Counted from the stretch's first letter, positions 54,461 through 62,946 are shown. The stretch: 64,000 nucleotides of DNA from UBA7455 sp026713185 (GCA_963665785.1 OY762456.1:3038001-3102000); one strand, 5' to 3'. Numbers and translations: made by a program. The notes: generated by a model from the letters alone, not told the origin.

Positions 54461-55054
54461 CTACGCGGCCTGAACGGCGTTCTTCAAACCGTGCTCAAAG
54501 TGATCCCTGTACTGCTTGCTGATTCGATAGCGAGTGTTATATTCCCACCATCGCAACGCCTTGCGGAGTCGATATCCCCTCTCGCTGGCTCCGTGCTCGT
54601 GCCTCGAGAGGTGAACGAGCCGCCCACCGTCCACTATCTTGTAATGTGTATCAGGCTCTTGTCTCCCGCCTTTCAGATACCAAATCTCGATGTTGCTCCC
54701 GAACTCCTCCATTTGAGCCAGATTTAGCAGTTCTAGCGGCTGGTTCGCATCGTTAAATAGGCATCTAACCTTGATATTGCGTTTTTGTATCCGCTCTCGC
54801 AGTACGTCAATGACTTCCTGGGAGTTGTACATCGAACCCGCAAAGTCGTTGCCGTCATCATGGATGTCAATCCGACGGTGTGTCTGGTTCAAGAGGTCAA
54901 TGAACATCGCCGTGGCTTGTTCATCCTTGTTCAGTCCAGATTCCTCACGCAGCCTGAGATCACCCTGGACGGACGCTATAAGGTACATGCTAATGAGAAA
55001 GCCCGCTGCCAGGATAGCTACCACTATCCATTCTGCGCCCTGAATCATATCCAT
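54461..55054 (-). CDS. Membrane-anchored PLD-like protein
   Basis: 197-residue protein with an N-terminal transmembrane segment (WIVVAILAAGFLISMYLIAS) and a cytoplasmic part. That part resembles one half of a phospholipase D fold: a strand/helix with VIDVLRERIQKRNIKVRCLF, then an HKD-like motif in DTHYKIVDGGRLVHLSRHEHG (His, Lys, Asp spaced as in HxKxxxxD, with the Asp one position early). Real PLDs need two such motifs, by duplication or dimerisation. Function unknown; nuclease or lipid-acting roles are possible. It lies within the accessory island. Confidence 0.5.
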   Translation of the reverse strand: MDMIQGAEWIVVAILAAGFLISMYLIASVQGDLRLREESGLNKDEQATAMFIDLLNQTHRRIDIHDDGNDFAGSMYNSQEVIDVLRERIQKRNIKVRCLFNDANQPLELLNLAQMEEFGSNIEIWYLKGGRQEPDTHYKIVDGGRLVHLSRHEHGASERGYRLRKALRWWEYNTRYRISKQYRDHFEHGLKNAVQAA

Positions 55055-55159
55055 AGTTAATTTTTCATCGTTGCCGTCTTAGAGCTACCCTATACTCATA
55101 AGTTATGCTGAACAAACTCATCGCCTCTATGTACAGTGGTGCGATGGAGTCACAAAGTC

Positions 55160-55252
55160 AATTCAAACTTTGAACCGGAATACTGGCCCGCCTTCCCCGA
55201 TGGCTGGTGGTTTGACAGGGCACTGGCTGCGCGCATTAAAGTCAACGAATAA
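55160..55252 (+). pseudogene. C-terminal gene fragment with an FPDGWWFD motif
   Basis: The frame ends FEPEYWPAFPDGWWFDRALA then ARIKVNE and stop at 55252. It resembles the fragment at 8406-8522 (FPAAWWYDEAKAARI). No upstream part of a gene is seen. The rest of 55055-55435 contains no supported gene. Confidence 0.4.
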
Positions 55253-55435
55253 ATACAGTCTGGGAAGCAAGGTCCCAAGCCGGCAATTTGCAATCGGCTT
55301 ACGCTTGTTTCATGATGAATGCAGGCCGATGAAGACCCTCACTTTTACCTGTAGATCGTCCCGCGATACTGAACAGGTGATTAATTTCTCCAAGCAGCTT
55401 ATTCGGGTAACCATCCGTTGCCTTGTCAGGATGAC

Positions 55436-56659
55436 ATGAAACCATCTCATTATTATTTTCTGGGCACCGGGTCCTGGTTTTTTTCGCACGGCATTCAGTC
55501 GGTTACTTTTGCCTGGCTGGTGACCATTGTGCTACACGAATCACCAGAAAAAGTGGGAATTGCACAAATGGCATTTCTTCTGCCGGCATTGATATTAATG
55601 CTCTTTGGCGGAAGCCTGGCAGACCAGTATGGTGGCAGAATCGTTGCCCTGTACGGACAACTGCTGGCCGTACTGAGTGTACTGGCCCTGATCGTCAGCT
55701 TCGTGATGGACATCTTCAGCTACACAATTCTGTTGGTCTTTGCTGTTGGAATGGGAATTGCCCAGTCTCTGGTAACTCCTGCCAGAGATGGCCTGCTCAC
55801 TCTGATTGCCGATGGCAAAATCCAGCGCCGGGTGGTCCAGGTGAGCATGATGCAATTTGGCGTTCAAATGTTGGGGTTCGTCACTGCATCGTTCGCTGAC
55901 CAGGCTGGTGCAATCATTATCCTGCTCATTCAGTTCACTGTACTGTTCCTGGGCATGGCAGCTTTTAAACAATTGCAGATACCTGAAACAATACCGTCAA
56001 AGCGCGACAATTCACTGTTCCTGCATCTCTTTCAATCCATCAATACCGGGTTTCAAACGGTACGCCGATCATCGTCAATGCTGATGGTGGTAACAATGAA
56101 CTGTGCCATTGGTATGTTTTTCATGGGATCATACATAGTCACCATACCGCTCCTTTTGAGGGAATTTTACGGAGGCGCCTCGACACAACTGGCCATGTTG
56201 AATGTTGCAAATGCCCTGGGACTGGTGCTGACGATATTCTGCATGCTGAGGATTGGTGATATACATCGCCAGGGGCGAGCTCTGATTTTAGCATCAGCTT
56301 TCGGAGCCATCGTACTGGCGACAGCGGGATTGAATTTAGGCTTTCCCGCTCTGGTCGTCAGCGTATTCTTTTGGGGAATGTGCGGCGGCATGGGCATGAC
56401 CATTTCCCGAACCGTCATGCAGGAACAGGCGCCACCCGGTCAACGTGCACGGATCATGTCGTTTTTTTCATTTTCATTTATGGGGGCAGGTCCCATCGGT
56501 GCTCTATTCAACGGTTACATGGTCCAGTGGTTTGGGGCCGCCACCGCCATTACCTCCAGTTGCTGTGCCGTGCTGATCATGGTGACGGTTATTGTCCTTA
56601 AATCTGATCTGTGGCGGCTCGACTCGAGGCATCGGGAACCGGAAAGACATGCTGCCTGA
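55436..56659 (+). CDS. MFS transporter (EntS-like)
   Basis: 407-residue major facilitator permease, about 11-12 membrane segments, of the MFS_3/EntS-like group by its opening (SWFFSHGIQSVTFAWLVTIV) and the GGSLADQYGGRIVALYGQ loop. Exports or imports an unknown small molecule. The ATG at 55436 begins MKPSHYYFLG; the frame opens at 55418. Its last codons overlap the start of a truncated Sir2 gene, which suggests that the pair was once an operon. Confidence 0.82.
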   Translation: MKPSHYYFLGTGSWFFSHGIQSVTFAWLVTIVLHESPEKVGIAQMAFLLPALILMLFGGSLADQYGGRIVALYGQLLAVLSVLALIVSFVMDIFSYTILLVFAVGMGIAQSLVTPARDGLLTLIADGKIQRRVVQVSMMQFGVQMLGFVTASFADQAGAIIILLIQFTVLFLGMAAFKQLQIPETIPSKRDNSLFLHLFQSINTGFQTVRRSSSMLMVVTMNCAIGMFFMGSYIVTIPLLLREFYGGASTQLAMLNVANALGLVLTIFCMLRIGDIHRQGRALILASAFGAIVLATAGLNLGFPALVVSVFFWGMCGGMGMTISRTVMQEQAPPGQRARIMSFFSFSFMGAGPIGALFNGYMVQWFGAATAITSSCCAVLIMVTVIVLKSDLWRLDSRHREPERHAA

Positions 56660-56717
56660 AGCACTGGCAGAGTTCTTCAACAGACATTCCAGGCTGCTGG
56701 TCATCACCGGCGCCGGG
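56649..56717 (+). pseudogene. Sir2-family deacetylase, N-terminal fragment
   Basis: From the ATG at 56649 the frame reads LAEFFNRHSRLLVITGAG, the NAD-binding opening of Sir2/CobB proteins (TGAG). The expected continuation (GIP...YRD) is absent, and the next residues (SDLNENSWPV) do not fit. The rest of the gene is lost. It overlaps the MFS gene by 11 bases. Confidence 0.6.
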
Positions 56718-56802
56718 AGTGATCTTAACGAGAACTCATGGCCTGTTCTTTTGAAGCGGCTATCTGCCAAACAGCAAAATCCACAAAAAGACTGCTATCA
56801 CA

Positions 56803-56914
56803 CTCGTGCTATGACCACTATGCAAATTCTACTCTGACCCCAATTGTTCCTCTCGTGGTATGACCACAGTGTAAATGTTACTCTGACCCAATTGTTTGTG
56901 ACCCAATTGTTTGA
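56803..56914. repeat. Imperfect 49-bp duplication with CTCTGACCC cores
   Basis: CTCGTGCTATGACCAC...CTCTGACCCCAATTGTT (from 56803) is repeated from 56852 with substitutions, and a short third piece (TGACCCAATTGTTTG) ends at 56914. The core is the reverse complement of the GGGTCAGAG motif found elsewhere. The array ends 11 bases before hicB. Confidence 0.65.
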
Positions 56915-56925
56915 GGAAATAAAAA

Positions 56926-57156
56926 ATGAAAGAAGTCTTAACGGCAGTATTTGAAAAATCACCGCAAGGATACATTGGGTACATTGAAGAATTACCCGGC
57001 GCCAACACGCAAGGCAAAACATTGGAAGAGACTAAAGAAAATGTAGTTGAGGCCATCCGACTCGTGTTGCAGGCAAATCGACAATTGGCGGAAGAAGATA
57101 TAGCCTCTGCTAACGTTGATGTTGTGAAAGAGGCTTTAGGCAATATTTCTATATGA
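56926..57156 (+). CDS. hicB: HicB-family antitoxin
   Basis: 76-residue antitoxin with the partly degenerate RNase H-like HicB fold: VFEKSPQGYIGYIEELPGAN, TLEETKENVVEAIRLVLQ. It lacks the separate DNA-binding tail that some HicB proteins carry. It neutralises HicA, whose gene it overlaps by 4 bases. Start ATG at 56926 has GAGGAAATAAAAA upstream. The order here is antitoxin first. Confidence 0.85.
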   Translation: MKEVLTAVFEKSPQGYIGYIEELPGANTQGKTLEETKENVVEAIRLVLQANRQLAEEDIASANVDVVKEALGNISI

Positions 57157-57338
57157 AACGGCGGGTTTTAATTCGCCATATTGAAAGATCTGGCTGTGAA
57201 TTGTTGCGCGAAGGAGGCAAACACAGCGTCTATGTCAACCGTCAAGAAAATAAGGTCACTACAGTTCCAAGGCACAGGGAAATTGACGAAAATCTTGCTA
57301 AACGGATATTCAAGGATTTAGGAATATCCGAATTTTGA
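57153..57338 (+). CDS. hicA: HicA-family toxin (mRNA interferase)
   Basis: 61-residue toxin with a double-stranded-RNA-binding-like fold. The catalytic His24 is in LREGGKHSVYV, followed by KVTTVPRHREIDENLAKRIF, all as in HicA. Cleaves mRNA when HicB is degraded. Intact by length and motif. Confidence 0.87.
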   Translation: MKRRVLIRHIERSGCELLREGGKHSVYVNRQENKVTTVPRHREIDENLAKRIFKDLGISEF

Positions 57339-57454
57339 AGCTTTGCTTTTGAAGAAGTGGATACAATGAACCCATTTGGCCGTGGTAATTGTCGACGGAG
57401 ATAACCCGTTATAGACGTAGTCGAGTATTGATTTTACAAGAAATTATAAATATT

Positions 57455-58357
57455 TTAATCGTTTGCCAAGTAAGGAGCCCTGATGACCGCTTTCAACATG
57501 TCATCCAGTGAAGTCAACGTAATACCCAGATGCCCGGCGGCAGACAAGGCATCGGTATCATCATCATGGTCCAGCACATTCAGCATGTCCCGGGTTACAG
57601 GTGGATTCCTTGATACAGCCTCCAGAACCCCGGCCAGCAACAGACCACAGCCGAGAGGCAGATTAATGACAACGGGATGATGATCCAACAGTTCAGCCGC
57701 CCGCAGGATCAGGGATTTTCGACTCAGTGATTCCGGACCTGCAAGTTCTATGGTTTCCGTTCTGCCAATATCCAGAGATTGCACTATGGCCTCGATGACG
57801 TCACCGGCGTAAATTGGTTGTTCCACACAGTCTGCCCTGAAGACGGGGACATAACAGGCATTTGCTTTTTTAGCCAGGGATTGGGAAGCATAATCATCCT
57901 CACCCAGCACCATCGGAACTCGAATAATGACAACGGGAATGTTTGCTGACCGGAGAATCTCTTCAGCATTACCTCTGGATCTGAAGCAGGGATTACCCGA
58001 ATCCGAATTACTGCCGATAAGGCTTAAATACACGATGCTCTTTAAACCGGTTTTTTCTATTGCTGAGACGAGGGTACTGCAGGAATCTTCATGGGCGCTC
58101 TGATAACGACTGTCGGCGGTTTGCCTGATAATGCCTACAAGATGTACTGCATGGTCGCAATCTGCAGCCGTCATCGCCAGTGCTGATTCATCATTGTAAT
58201 CAACGATGCGAATATCTACGGAATCTACTGACCGCTGCAGACTTTCCTTTGCCCGTTCAGATCTTACTATTGCCCTGATGTCGTACTGATTCGCCAGATG
58301 AAGTATCAGACGAGTTCCCAGTTTTCCATTGGCCCCGGTTATGAGTATTCTTTCCAA
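57455..58357 (-). CDS. NmrA-like NAD(P)-binding SDR protein
   Basis: 300-residue atypical short-chain dehydrogenase. It opens with the nucleotide-binding ILITGANGKLGTRLILHL, followed by YDIRAIVRSE and DHAVHLVGII. The catalytic Tyr-x-x-x-Lys is not visible, so it may bind NAD(P) without classical redox activity, as NmrA- and ubiquinone-chaperone-like proteins do. Divergent from the CDP-alcohol transferase; it may belong functionally to that lipid group, but this is inference. Confidence 0.75.
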   Translation of the reverse strand: MERILITGANGKLGTRLILHLANQYDIRAIVRSERAKESLQRSVDSVDIRIVDYNDESALAMTAADCDHAVHLVGIIRQTADSRYQSAHEDSCSTLVSAIEKTGLKSIVYLSLIGSNSDSGNPCFRSRGNAEEILRSANIPVVIIRVPMVLGEDDYASQSLAKKANACYVPVFRADCVEQPIYAGDVIEAIVQSLDIGRTETIELAGPESLSRKSLILRAAELLDHHPVVINLPLGCGLLLAGVLEAVSRNPPVTRDMLNVLDHDDDTDALSAAGHLGITLTSLDDMLKAVIRAPYLAND

Positions 58358-58522
58358 GTCCTGCTCTCTGAGTCTGTTCCTGTATCTATTTTTTTACCCG
58401 TCTGGATGCCCCCTATCCCGGGTCATACTGGTGTATGCCACCTGCGGGAGTGTCTTCCTGTATTGCCAGGCCCCTGTGATATTCTACCTGCAATACTTCC
58501 TGGATGATCACTCCCATCAAAC

Positions 58523-58609
58523 ATGACGAAGAAAATCCAGGTATACCGGCCTGTTTGCTCCGCGACAGCAGCAGAGCGAGTTTTTGGCACGCTGAAGGCT
58601 CCTCACTAA
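58523..58609 (+). CDS. 28-residue ORF, paralogue of the ORF at 61067
   Basis: ATG at 58523 to TAA at 58609, MTKKIQVYRPVCSATAAERV then FGTLKAPH. The ORF at 61067 shares MTKKIQV, PVCSAT and FGxLKA. Of the first 26 codons, three differ only silently and six differ in sense. Either a real small-protein family or a dispersed DNA repeat that happens to be open. No ribosome-binding site is obvious. Confidence 0.35.
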   Translation: MTKKIQVYRPVCSATAAERVFGTLKAPH

Positions 58610-58653
58610 ATGGTCTGATGGCTTGCTCTTGCCAAATATGCGATATTCATTGA

Positions 58654-59202
58654 ATGAATTTACCCGACAAGTACCTGCATGGAATACCCAACCTGTTGAG
58701 TGCCATCCGTTTCGTACTGGCAATTCCAATGGGGTTTCTGGTCTGGCAGGGAGAATGGGTCCTTGCCGCGGTCGTCCTGTGGATTGCTATCGGTACAGAT
58801 ATCGCTGACGGCCGACTGGCCAGATACCTCGGACAAGAGAGCAATCTGGGCGGTCTGCTGGATCACAGTAGTGATGCTGTTTTTGTATCTGTCACCCTTG
58901 CGGCGCTTGTACATCATGCTCTGGTACCTGTTGTTTTGCCCTGCCTCGTCATACTTGCGTTTCTTCAATACATGCTGGATTCAAAATCCCTGGCAGGTAA
59001 ACCTCTCAAGACAAGTCAACTTGGCCGCTACAACGGCATTTGCTACTTCATTCTGGCTGGCTTTCCCGTCATGCAACATGCCCTGCAGATTACACTGATC
59101 AGTAACGACTACTTCCCCTGGCTGGGCTGGGGGCTGGTGCTGTCCACGGCGATTTCGATGATTGATCGCCTGGCGACTTTAATCAGGGGAGTCGATGAAT
59201 AA
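58654..59202 (+). CDS. CDP-alcohol phosphatidyltransferase family protein
   Basis: 182-residue membrane enzyme. The family motif DGxxARx8Gx3Dx3D is complete: D52 and G53, A56 and R57, G66, D70 and D74 (DGRLARYLG, then GGLLDHSSD). About five or six membrane segments. Transfers a phosphatidyl group from CDP-diacylglycerol to an alcohol; the acceptor is unknown. It runs convergent to, and overlaps by 24 bases, the LPG-synthase-like gene. Confidence 0.87.
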   Translation: MNLPDKYLHGIPNLLSAIRFVLAIPMGFLVWQGEWVLAAVVLWIAIGTDIADGRLARYLGQESNLGGLLDHSSDAVFVSVTLAALVHHALVPVVLPCLVILAFLQYMLDSKSLAGKPLKTSQLGRYNGICYFILAGFPVMQHALQITLISNDYFPWLGWGLVLSTAISMIDRLATLIRGVDE

Positions 59203-60189
59203 CTCCTTGTTTGCTTTCGGCAGAAAGAGCACACCGATGACTGCGTTGAACAGCACAAAGAAGGTATGCATGACCAGAGAAAACACACCCACCTCAGGGA
59301 ACTCTGGAAACAGTACGGTCCATAGCAGCAACGCCCCCGCATGAAACGGTAGCGGCAGGGCTGCGGCAAGGAAGATCACCGGCAGGAATGCCAGCATCTG
59401 TCCAAAAACCACTTCCACGCCGAACAGATCAAGAGCCAGTGTGTACACAATTACCGCACCGATCATATTGGGCGCCTTGAACAATACGATCAGCACATAA
59501 TCCAGCAGTTTTGCCCGGCGGAGGGCGTGTAACAAAGGTTTTTCCCTGAGTGTGGATCCTGGGAAAATCCTGCCTCTGAAGTAAAGCAGATGAAGCGGAA
59601 AATAAAGAAAGGCAAAAGTATAAACAGACAGAAGAATCTGTGGCAATGGTATCGATGTGGATGCCTGAACCACGAGATCATAGTAGATCACTACACCGAT
59701 AAACGAGAACAGCAGCAGTTGATAAATCTCGACCATGCCAATCAGGATCATGCTGGACAACGCCTGCCATCCGGGAACTTTGTGTCGTTTCAGCAGATAA
59801 AGCGACATCGCTCCCTTTCCTACCTGTTCATTCACCAGTGACAGGATATAAGCACTTGCCCGGATCGGCAGTATATTGAACAGTCTGATTTTCGGAGCAT
59901 TAAACCACTTGATAACGCGCCAGGTGGCATGGCTGTCAACCAGAAAGAAAAATACAGAGTAGGGAATCATCACCAACAGCCACAGCGTCCAGTCCGCATC
60001 CTTGAAGAATACAACCAGATACTCAATAACCGTCTGCCCTTCCCGAGTAGCCGCCGCTTCGGTGCGATTGTAAACCAGGTAAAAACAACCGGCAGCCAGC
60101 AACCAGGTCATTATCCGGAATATCATGGAACCGGGTTGACGCTGCTGTTTGGAGGTTAACCCCGTTCCGGCTTCTTCAGATTCTGTCAT
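59179..60189 (-). CDS. LPG-synthase-TM-like (UPF0104-type) membrane protein
   Basis: 336-residue integral membrane protein with about eight hydrophobic segments and a basic cytoplasmic N-terminus. The pattern (SAYILSLVNEQVGKGAMSLY, then a membrane helix with GMVEIYQ) is like the membrane part of lysylphosphatidylglycerol synthases and related putative flippases. No soluble transferase domain follows. It lies 18 bases downstream of the isoprenyl transferase gene, so a role in polyprenyl-lipid handling is likely, but unproven. Confidence 0.65.
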   Translation of the reverse strand: MTESEEAGTGLTSKQQRQPGSMIFRIMTWLLAAGCFYLVYNRTEAAATREGQTVIEYLVVFFKDADWTLWLLVMIPYSVFFFLVDSHATWRVIKWFNAPKIRLFNILPIRASAYILSLVNEQVGKGAMSLYLLKRHKVPGWQALSSMILIGMVEIYQLLLFSFIGVVIYYDLVVQASTSIPLPQILLSVYTFAFLYFPLHLLYFRGRIFPGSTLREKPLLHALRRAKLLDYVLIVLFKAPNMIGAVIVYTLALDLFGVEVVFGQMLAFLPVIFLAAALPLPFHAGALLLWTVLFPEFPEVGVFSLVMHTFFVLFNAVIGVLFLPKANKELFIDSPD

Positions 60190-60207
60190 GGTTTTATACC
60201 GGATCTT

Positions 60208-60981
60208 TTATTTCCCGAATCGACGTTCACGCTGCTGATACACCCGTATGGCTCGCCAGAAATCAATCTTGCGAAAAGCCGGCCAGTAAACCTCGGTAAA
60301 ATACAGTTCCGAATAGGCACTCTGCCAGATCAAAAATCCGGATAATCGCTCCTCACCCGACGTCCTGATGATCAGGTCAGGGTCCGGTATTCCCTCGGTA
60401 TAGAGATACTGACCAAAGACATGTTCATCAATTTCATCAACCTTCAGCTTACCCTCAACAACCCTGGAAGCCAGTTTCCTGACTGCATCAACTATTTCCG
60501 CACGGCCGCCGTAACTGATCGCAATATTCAACAGGAATCGATCGTGAGTGCTGGTCATTTCCTCGATATTATCGATCTCCTCATTCATTTCTTTGGAGAG
60601 ATCCTCTCGTCGTCCAATCACACGGATACGAACTTTTTCCTCCCTGATGACGGGGTCACGCTGGAATTCCCGTAACTTGCTGAGGATCAGATCCATTAAA
60701 TAATCAACTTCTTCATCTGACCGGTTATGATTTTCAATGGAAAATGCGTACAGCGTTATGATTTTGATTTCCAAACGCCAGCACCAGCGCAGGAAATCTT
60801 CCAGTTTTTCGGACCCGGCATTGTGCCCTTCATTGGAAGCCATCCCCTGTACCTGTGCAAATCTTCGATTACCGTCAACGATCAAACCGATATGGTGTGG
60901 CTTTGCACCGGATTTAATTTGCGACCACAGATAAGGCTCGTAAAGACGGTACAGGAGAGAGGGAACTTTTAGTGTTGGCAT
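60208..60981 (-). CDS. uppS: Isoprenyl transferase (cis-prenyltransferase, UppS family)
   Basis: 257-residue cis-prenyltransferase that extends farnesyl diphosphate with isopentenyl units to a carrier lipid. Motifs: HIGLIVDGNRRFAQ (catalytic D36), TLYAFSIENHNRS, RTSGEERLSGFLIWQSAYSE. The ATG at 60981 (MPTLKVPSLLYRLYEPYLW) is the family-like start; the frame is open to 61068. Because the gene sits apart from cdsA/rseP it may be a second, specialised copy and not the housekeeping enzyme. Confidence 0.88.
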   Translation of the reverse strand: MPTLKVPSLLYRLYEPYLWSQIKSGAKPHHIGLIVDGNRRFAQVQGMASNEGHNAGSEKLEDFLRWCWRLEIKIITLYAFSIENHNRSDEEVDYLMDLILSKLREFQRDPVIREEKVRIRVIGRREDLSKEMNEEIDNIEEMTSTHDRFLLNIAISYGGRAEIVDAVRKLASRVVEGKLKVDEIDEHVFGQYLYTEGIPDPDLIIRTSGEERLSGFLIWQSAYSELYFTEVYWPAFRKIDFWRAIRVYQQRERRFGK

Positions 60982-61066
60982 TACGACTCTGCAGACACAA
61001 GAGACGCAAGCATAGCATTGCCAGTCCGACCTGTTCCAGAACTCCCGGTCAGGCCTCTCATCATAC

Positions 61067-61171
61067 ATGACGAAAAAAATCCAGGTAACCCAGCCAGTTT
61101 GCTCCGCAACAGAGGCAGGGCGATATTTTGGCCCGCTGAAGGCTCTCTATACAGGGCCGAACTGTGAATAA
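61067..61171 (+). CDS. 34-residue ORF, paralogue of the ORF at 58523
   Basis: ATG at 61067 to TAA at 61171: MTKKIQVTQPVCSATEAGRY, then FGPLKALYTGPNCE. The similarity to 58523-58609 begins a few bases before the ATG and fades after FGxLKA. It lies between uppS (divergent) and the Phd/VapC pair. It is the same type of small ORF or repeat as the other; function unknown. Confidence 0.35.
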   Translation: MTKKIQVTQPVCSATEAGRYFGPLKALYTGPNCE

Positions 61172-61242
61172 TTGAGTCAATGGCTGTTGCAGACTGTATA
61201 TTTATAGACTAAACTAAGGAACTTAGTCGTTTAGGATCAAGC

Positions 61243-61473
61243 ATGAACATAGTTAACGTTCACGAGGCCAAGACCCACCTCTCCCGATTGCTGGAACAGG
61301 TACATGCCGGCCAGGAAATCGTTATTGCCAAAGCAGGAAAACCCTATGCCAGACTGGTTCCTCTTGAGGTACAACCCCCGGTAAGACAGCCTGGAAGGCT
61401 ACAAGGCAGATTGACCGATGCCTTCTTTGAACCCCTGCCAGATGCAGAACTGGACGCCTGGGAGAATCCTTGA
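61243..61473 (+). CDS. Phd/YefM-family antitoxin
   Basis: 76-residue antitoxin with the typical opening IVNVHEAKTHLSRLLEQVHA, then GQEIVIAKAGKPYARLVPL, a DNA-binding dimer fold. The C-terminal tail (about 50-76) should wrap the toxin. Starts at ATG 61243 and overlaps the toxin by 4 bases. Autoregulation of the pair is the family rule. Confidence 0.88.
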   Translation: MNIVNVHEAKTHLSRLLEQVHAGQEIVIAKAGKPYARLVPLEVQPPVRQPGRLQGRLTDAFFEPLPDAELDAWENP

Positions 61474-61856
61474 GGTTTCTGCTGGATACCCACGCGCTGT
61501 TATGGTGGTTTACAGATGATCCACAGCTTTCATCACGGGTGAGGGATGTTATTCTTGATGAGGCCAATGATGTATTTGTCAGTGCAGCAAGTGCCTGGGA
61601 AATCTCAACCAAGGCGCGCCTCGGTCGACTCAATTCAATGTCAGGAATATCTGACCGTTTCAGTGAACTGGTCGCGGCGGATGGTTTTGGTCACCTGGCG
61701 ATATCCTATTTACACTGTCTCAGGGCAGGTGCATACAGGGCTCCACACCGTGACCCATTTGACCGGGTATTGGCCGCCCAGTCTGAAATTGAGTCCCTTA
61801 CACTGATAACAAGGGACCCGGCATTCAGTCTTTTTGAAAGTCGAACACTATGGTAG
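61470..61856 (+). CDS. vapC: VapC-like PIN-domain toxin
   Basis: 128-residue PIN-domain ribonuclease. Acidic residues are in FLLDTHALLWWF (D6), SAASAWEISTKARLG (Glu) and HRDPFDRVLAAQ (two Asp), as expected for Mg2+-dependent PIN nucleases. It starts with TTG at 61470 within the antitoxin stop (TTGA). Intact. Confidence 0.88.
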   Translation: MRFLLDTHALLWWFTDDPQLSSRVRDVILDEANDVFVSAASAWEISTKARLGRLNSMSGISDRFSELVAADGFGHLAISYLHCLRAGAYRAPHRDPFDRVLAAQSEIESLTLITRDPAFSLFESRTLW

Positions 61857-61870
61857 CGCTAAAAAAGCGT

Positions 61871-62305
61871 CTACCCGTTGTTGCTGTCCTCACGAAGCAG
61901 TGAAACGCCCATCGCACCACAAAGCAGTGGTAAAGCAGCATCAATTATCACCCAGACCAGAGAAACTGTCTCATTCCCAATGGCTGTAAATCCAGGACTC
62001 ATCAAATTGAACCAGTTCCAGAAAAACAGGATTCCCACAAACAGATAGCCGTAGAACAGTATATTGGCTTCAAGGTATGGACGCGTAATCGTATCCTGAA
62101 GATCTATTTCGCGTTTGCGATTGTAACTTGATATCAACCCCAGCAAGATCGCCAGAGCCATGGGCGGATTGATATACTGCCAATTTGGACTATAGTGAGA
62201 AGTCTCAGTCGAAATGTAATAAAGCGGCTCAATCACTGTGTGGATTGCGACTACAACCGCTACGAGGACGAGAAAGTAACCCATTATTCTGTTTAGCATT
62301 TCCAT
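61871..62305 (-). CDS. Small membrane protein of unknown function
   Basis: 144-residue protein with four hydrophobic segments (around YFLVLVAVVVAIHTVI, AILLGLI, ILFYGYLFVGILFFW and a last one near ALPLLCGAMGVSLL). The ATG at 62305 has AAGGAG 6 bases upstream and is preferred to 62329. It is downstream of the carbonic anhydrase gene by about 55 bases, same strand. No family is recognised. Confidence 0.65.
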   Translation of the reverse strand: MEMLNRIMGYFLVLVAVVVAIHTVIEPLYYISTETSHYSPNWQYINPPMALAILLGLISSYNRKREIDLQDTITRPYLEANILFYGYLFVGILFFWNWFNLMSPGFTAIGNETVSLVWVIIDAALPLLCGAMGVSLLREDSNNG

Positions 62306-62359
62306 GGTTGTCTCCTTTTCATGGGACATAAAATGAATTGATCAAGACGGGATTCAGGT

Positions 62360-62857
62360 TCAGCCGGCAGAAACCTCATTGAGACTTCCAGTGGCGCAAT
62401 CATAGATAAATCCCCTGACCTGATCCTTGTCAGGGATAAAAGGACTGGCGTGAATGCGAGCCATGGATTGGCGGACATCCTGCTCCAGAGACCTGAAAGC
62501 TTCCATTGCAAATTGTGGTCGCAGACCGGTATCGGCTTCTATCATATCCTTGACATCATCGTCCCGGAAGGTCAGCATCCCGCAGTCCGTGTGGTGGATC
62601 AGGATGATCTCCCGGGTATTCAGAAGACGTTGCGAAATAACCAGGGAACGAATTACGTCATCAGTGACCACACCACCGGCATTGCGAATCACGTGAGCAT
62701 CACCTTCCTCCAGTCCCAGAATTTTGTAAACATCGAGACGCGCATCCATACAAGCCACTACAGCCATCCCACGAGCCGGTGGTATGGGCAAGTCACCCTT
62801 GTCGAAACTCCTGGCATAACGGGAATTATTGGCTAGTAGTTCGTCAATCTGGGTCAT
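62360..62857 (-). CDS. Beta-class carbonic anhydrase
   Basis: 165-residue enzyme interconverting CO2 and bicarbonate. Zinc ligands C36 (ACMDARLD), H89 and C92 (HHTDCGM), with the D38-R40 dyad in place. It belongs to the short type like small mycobacterial enzymes. It could supply bicarbonate to the biotin-dependent carboxylase in the window, though they are far apart. Confidence 0.9.
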   Translation of the reverse strand: MTQIDELLANNSRYARSFDKGDLPIPPARGMAVVACMDARLDVYKILGLEEGDAHVIRNAGGVVTDDVIRSLVISQRLLNTREIILIHHTDCGMLTFRDDDVKDMIEADTGLRPQFAMEAFRSLEQDVRQSMARIHASPFIPDKDQVRGFIYDCATGSLNEVSAG

Positions 62858-62946
62858 TTATTTCTCCTTGATGTTCTGGTATTTGATACAAGCTGATATC
62901 TAAAAGCTTGAAGTCATTGTATCGCTGAACCATACTCCAGGCCAAT

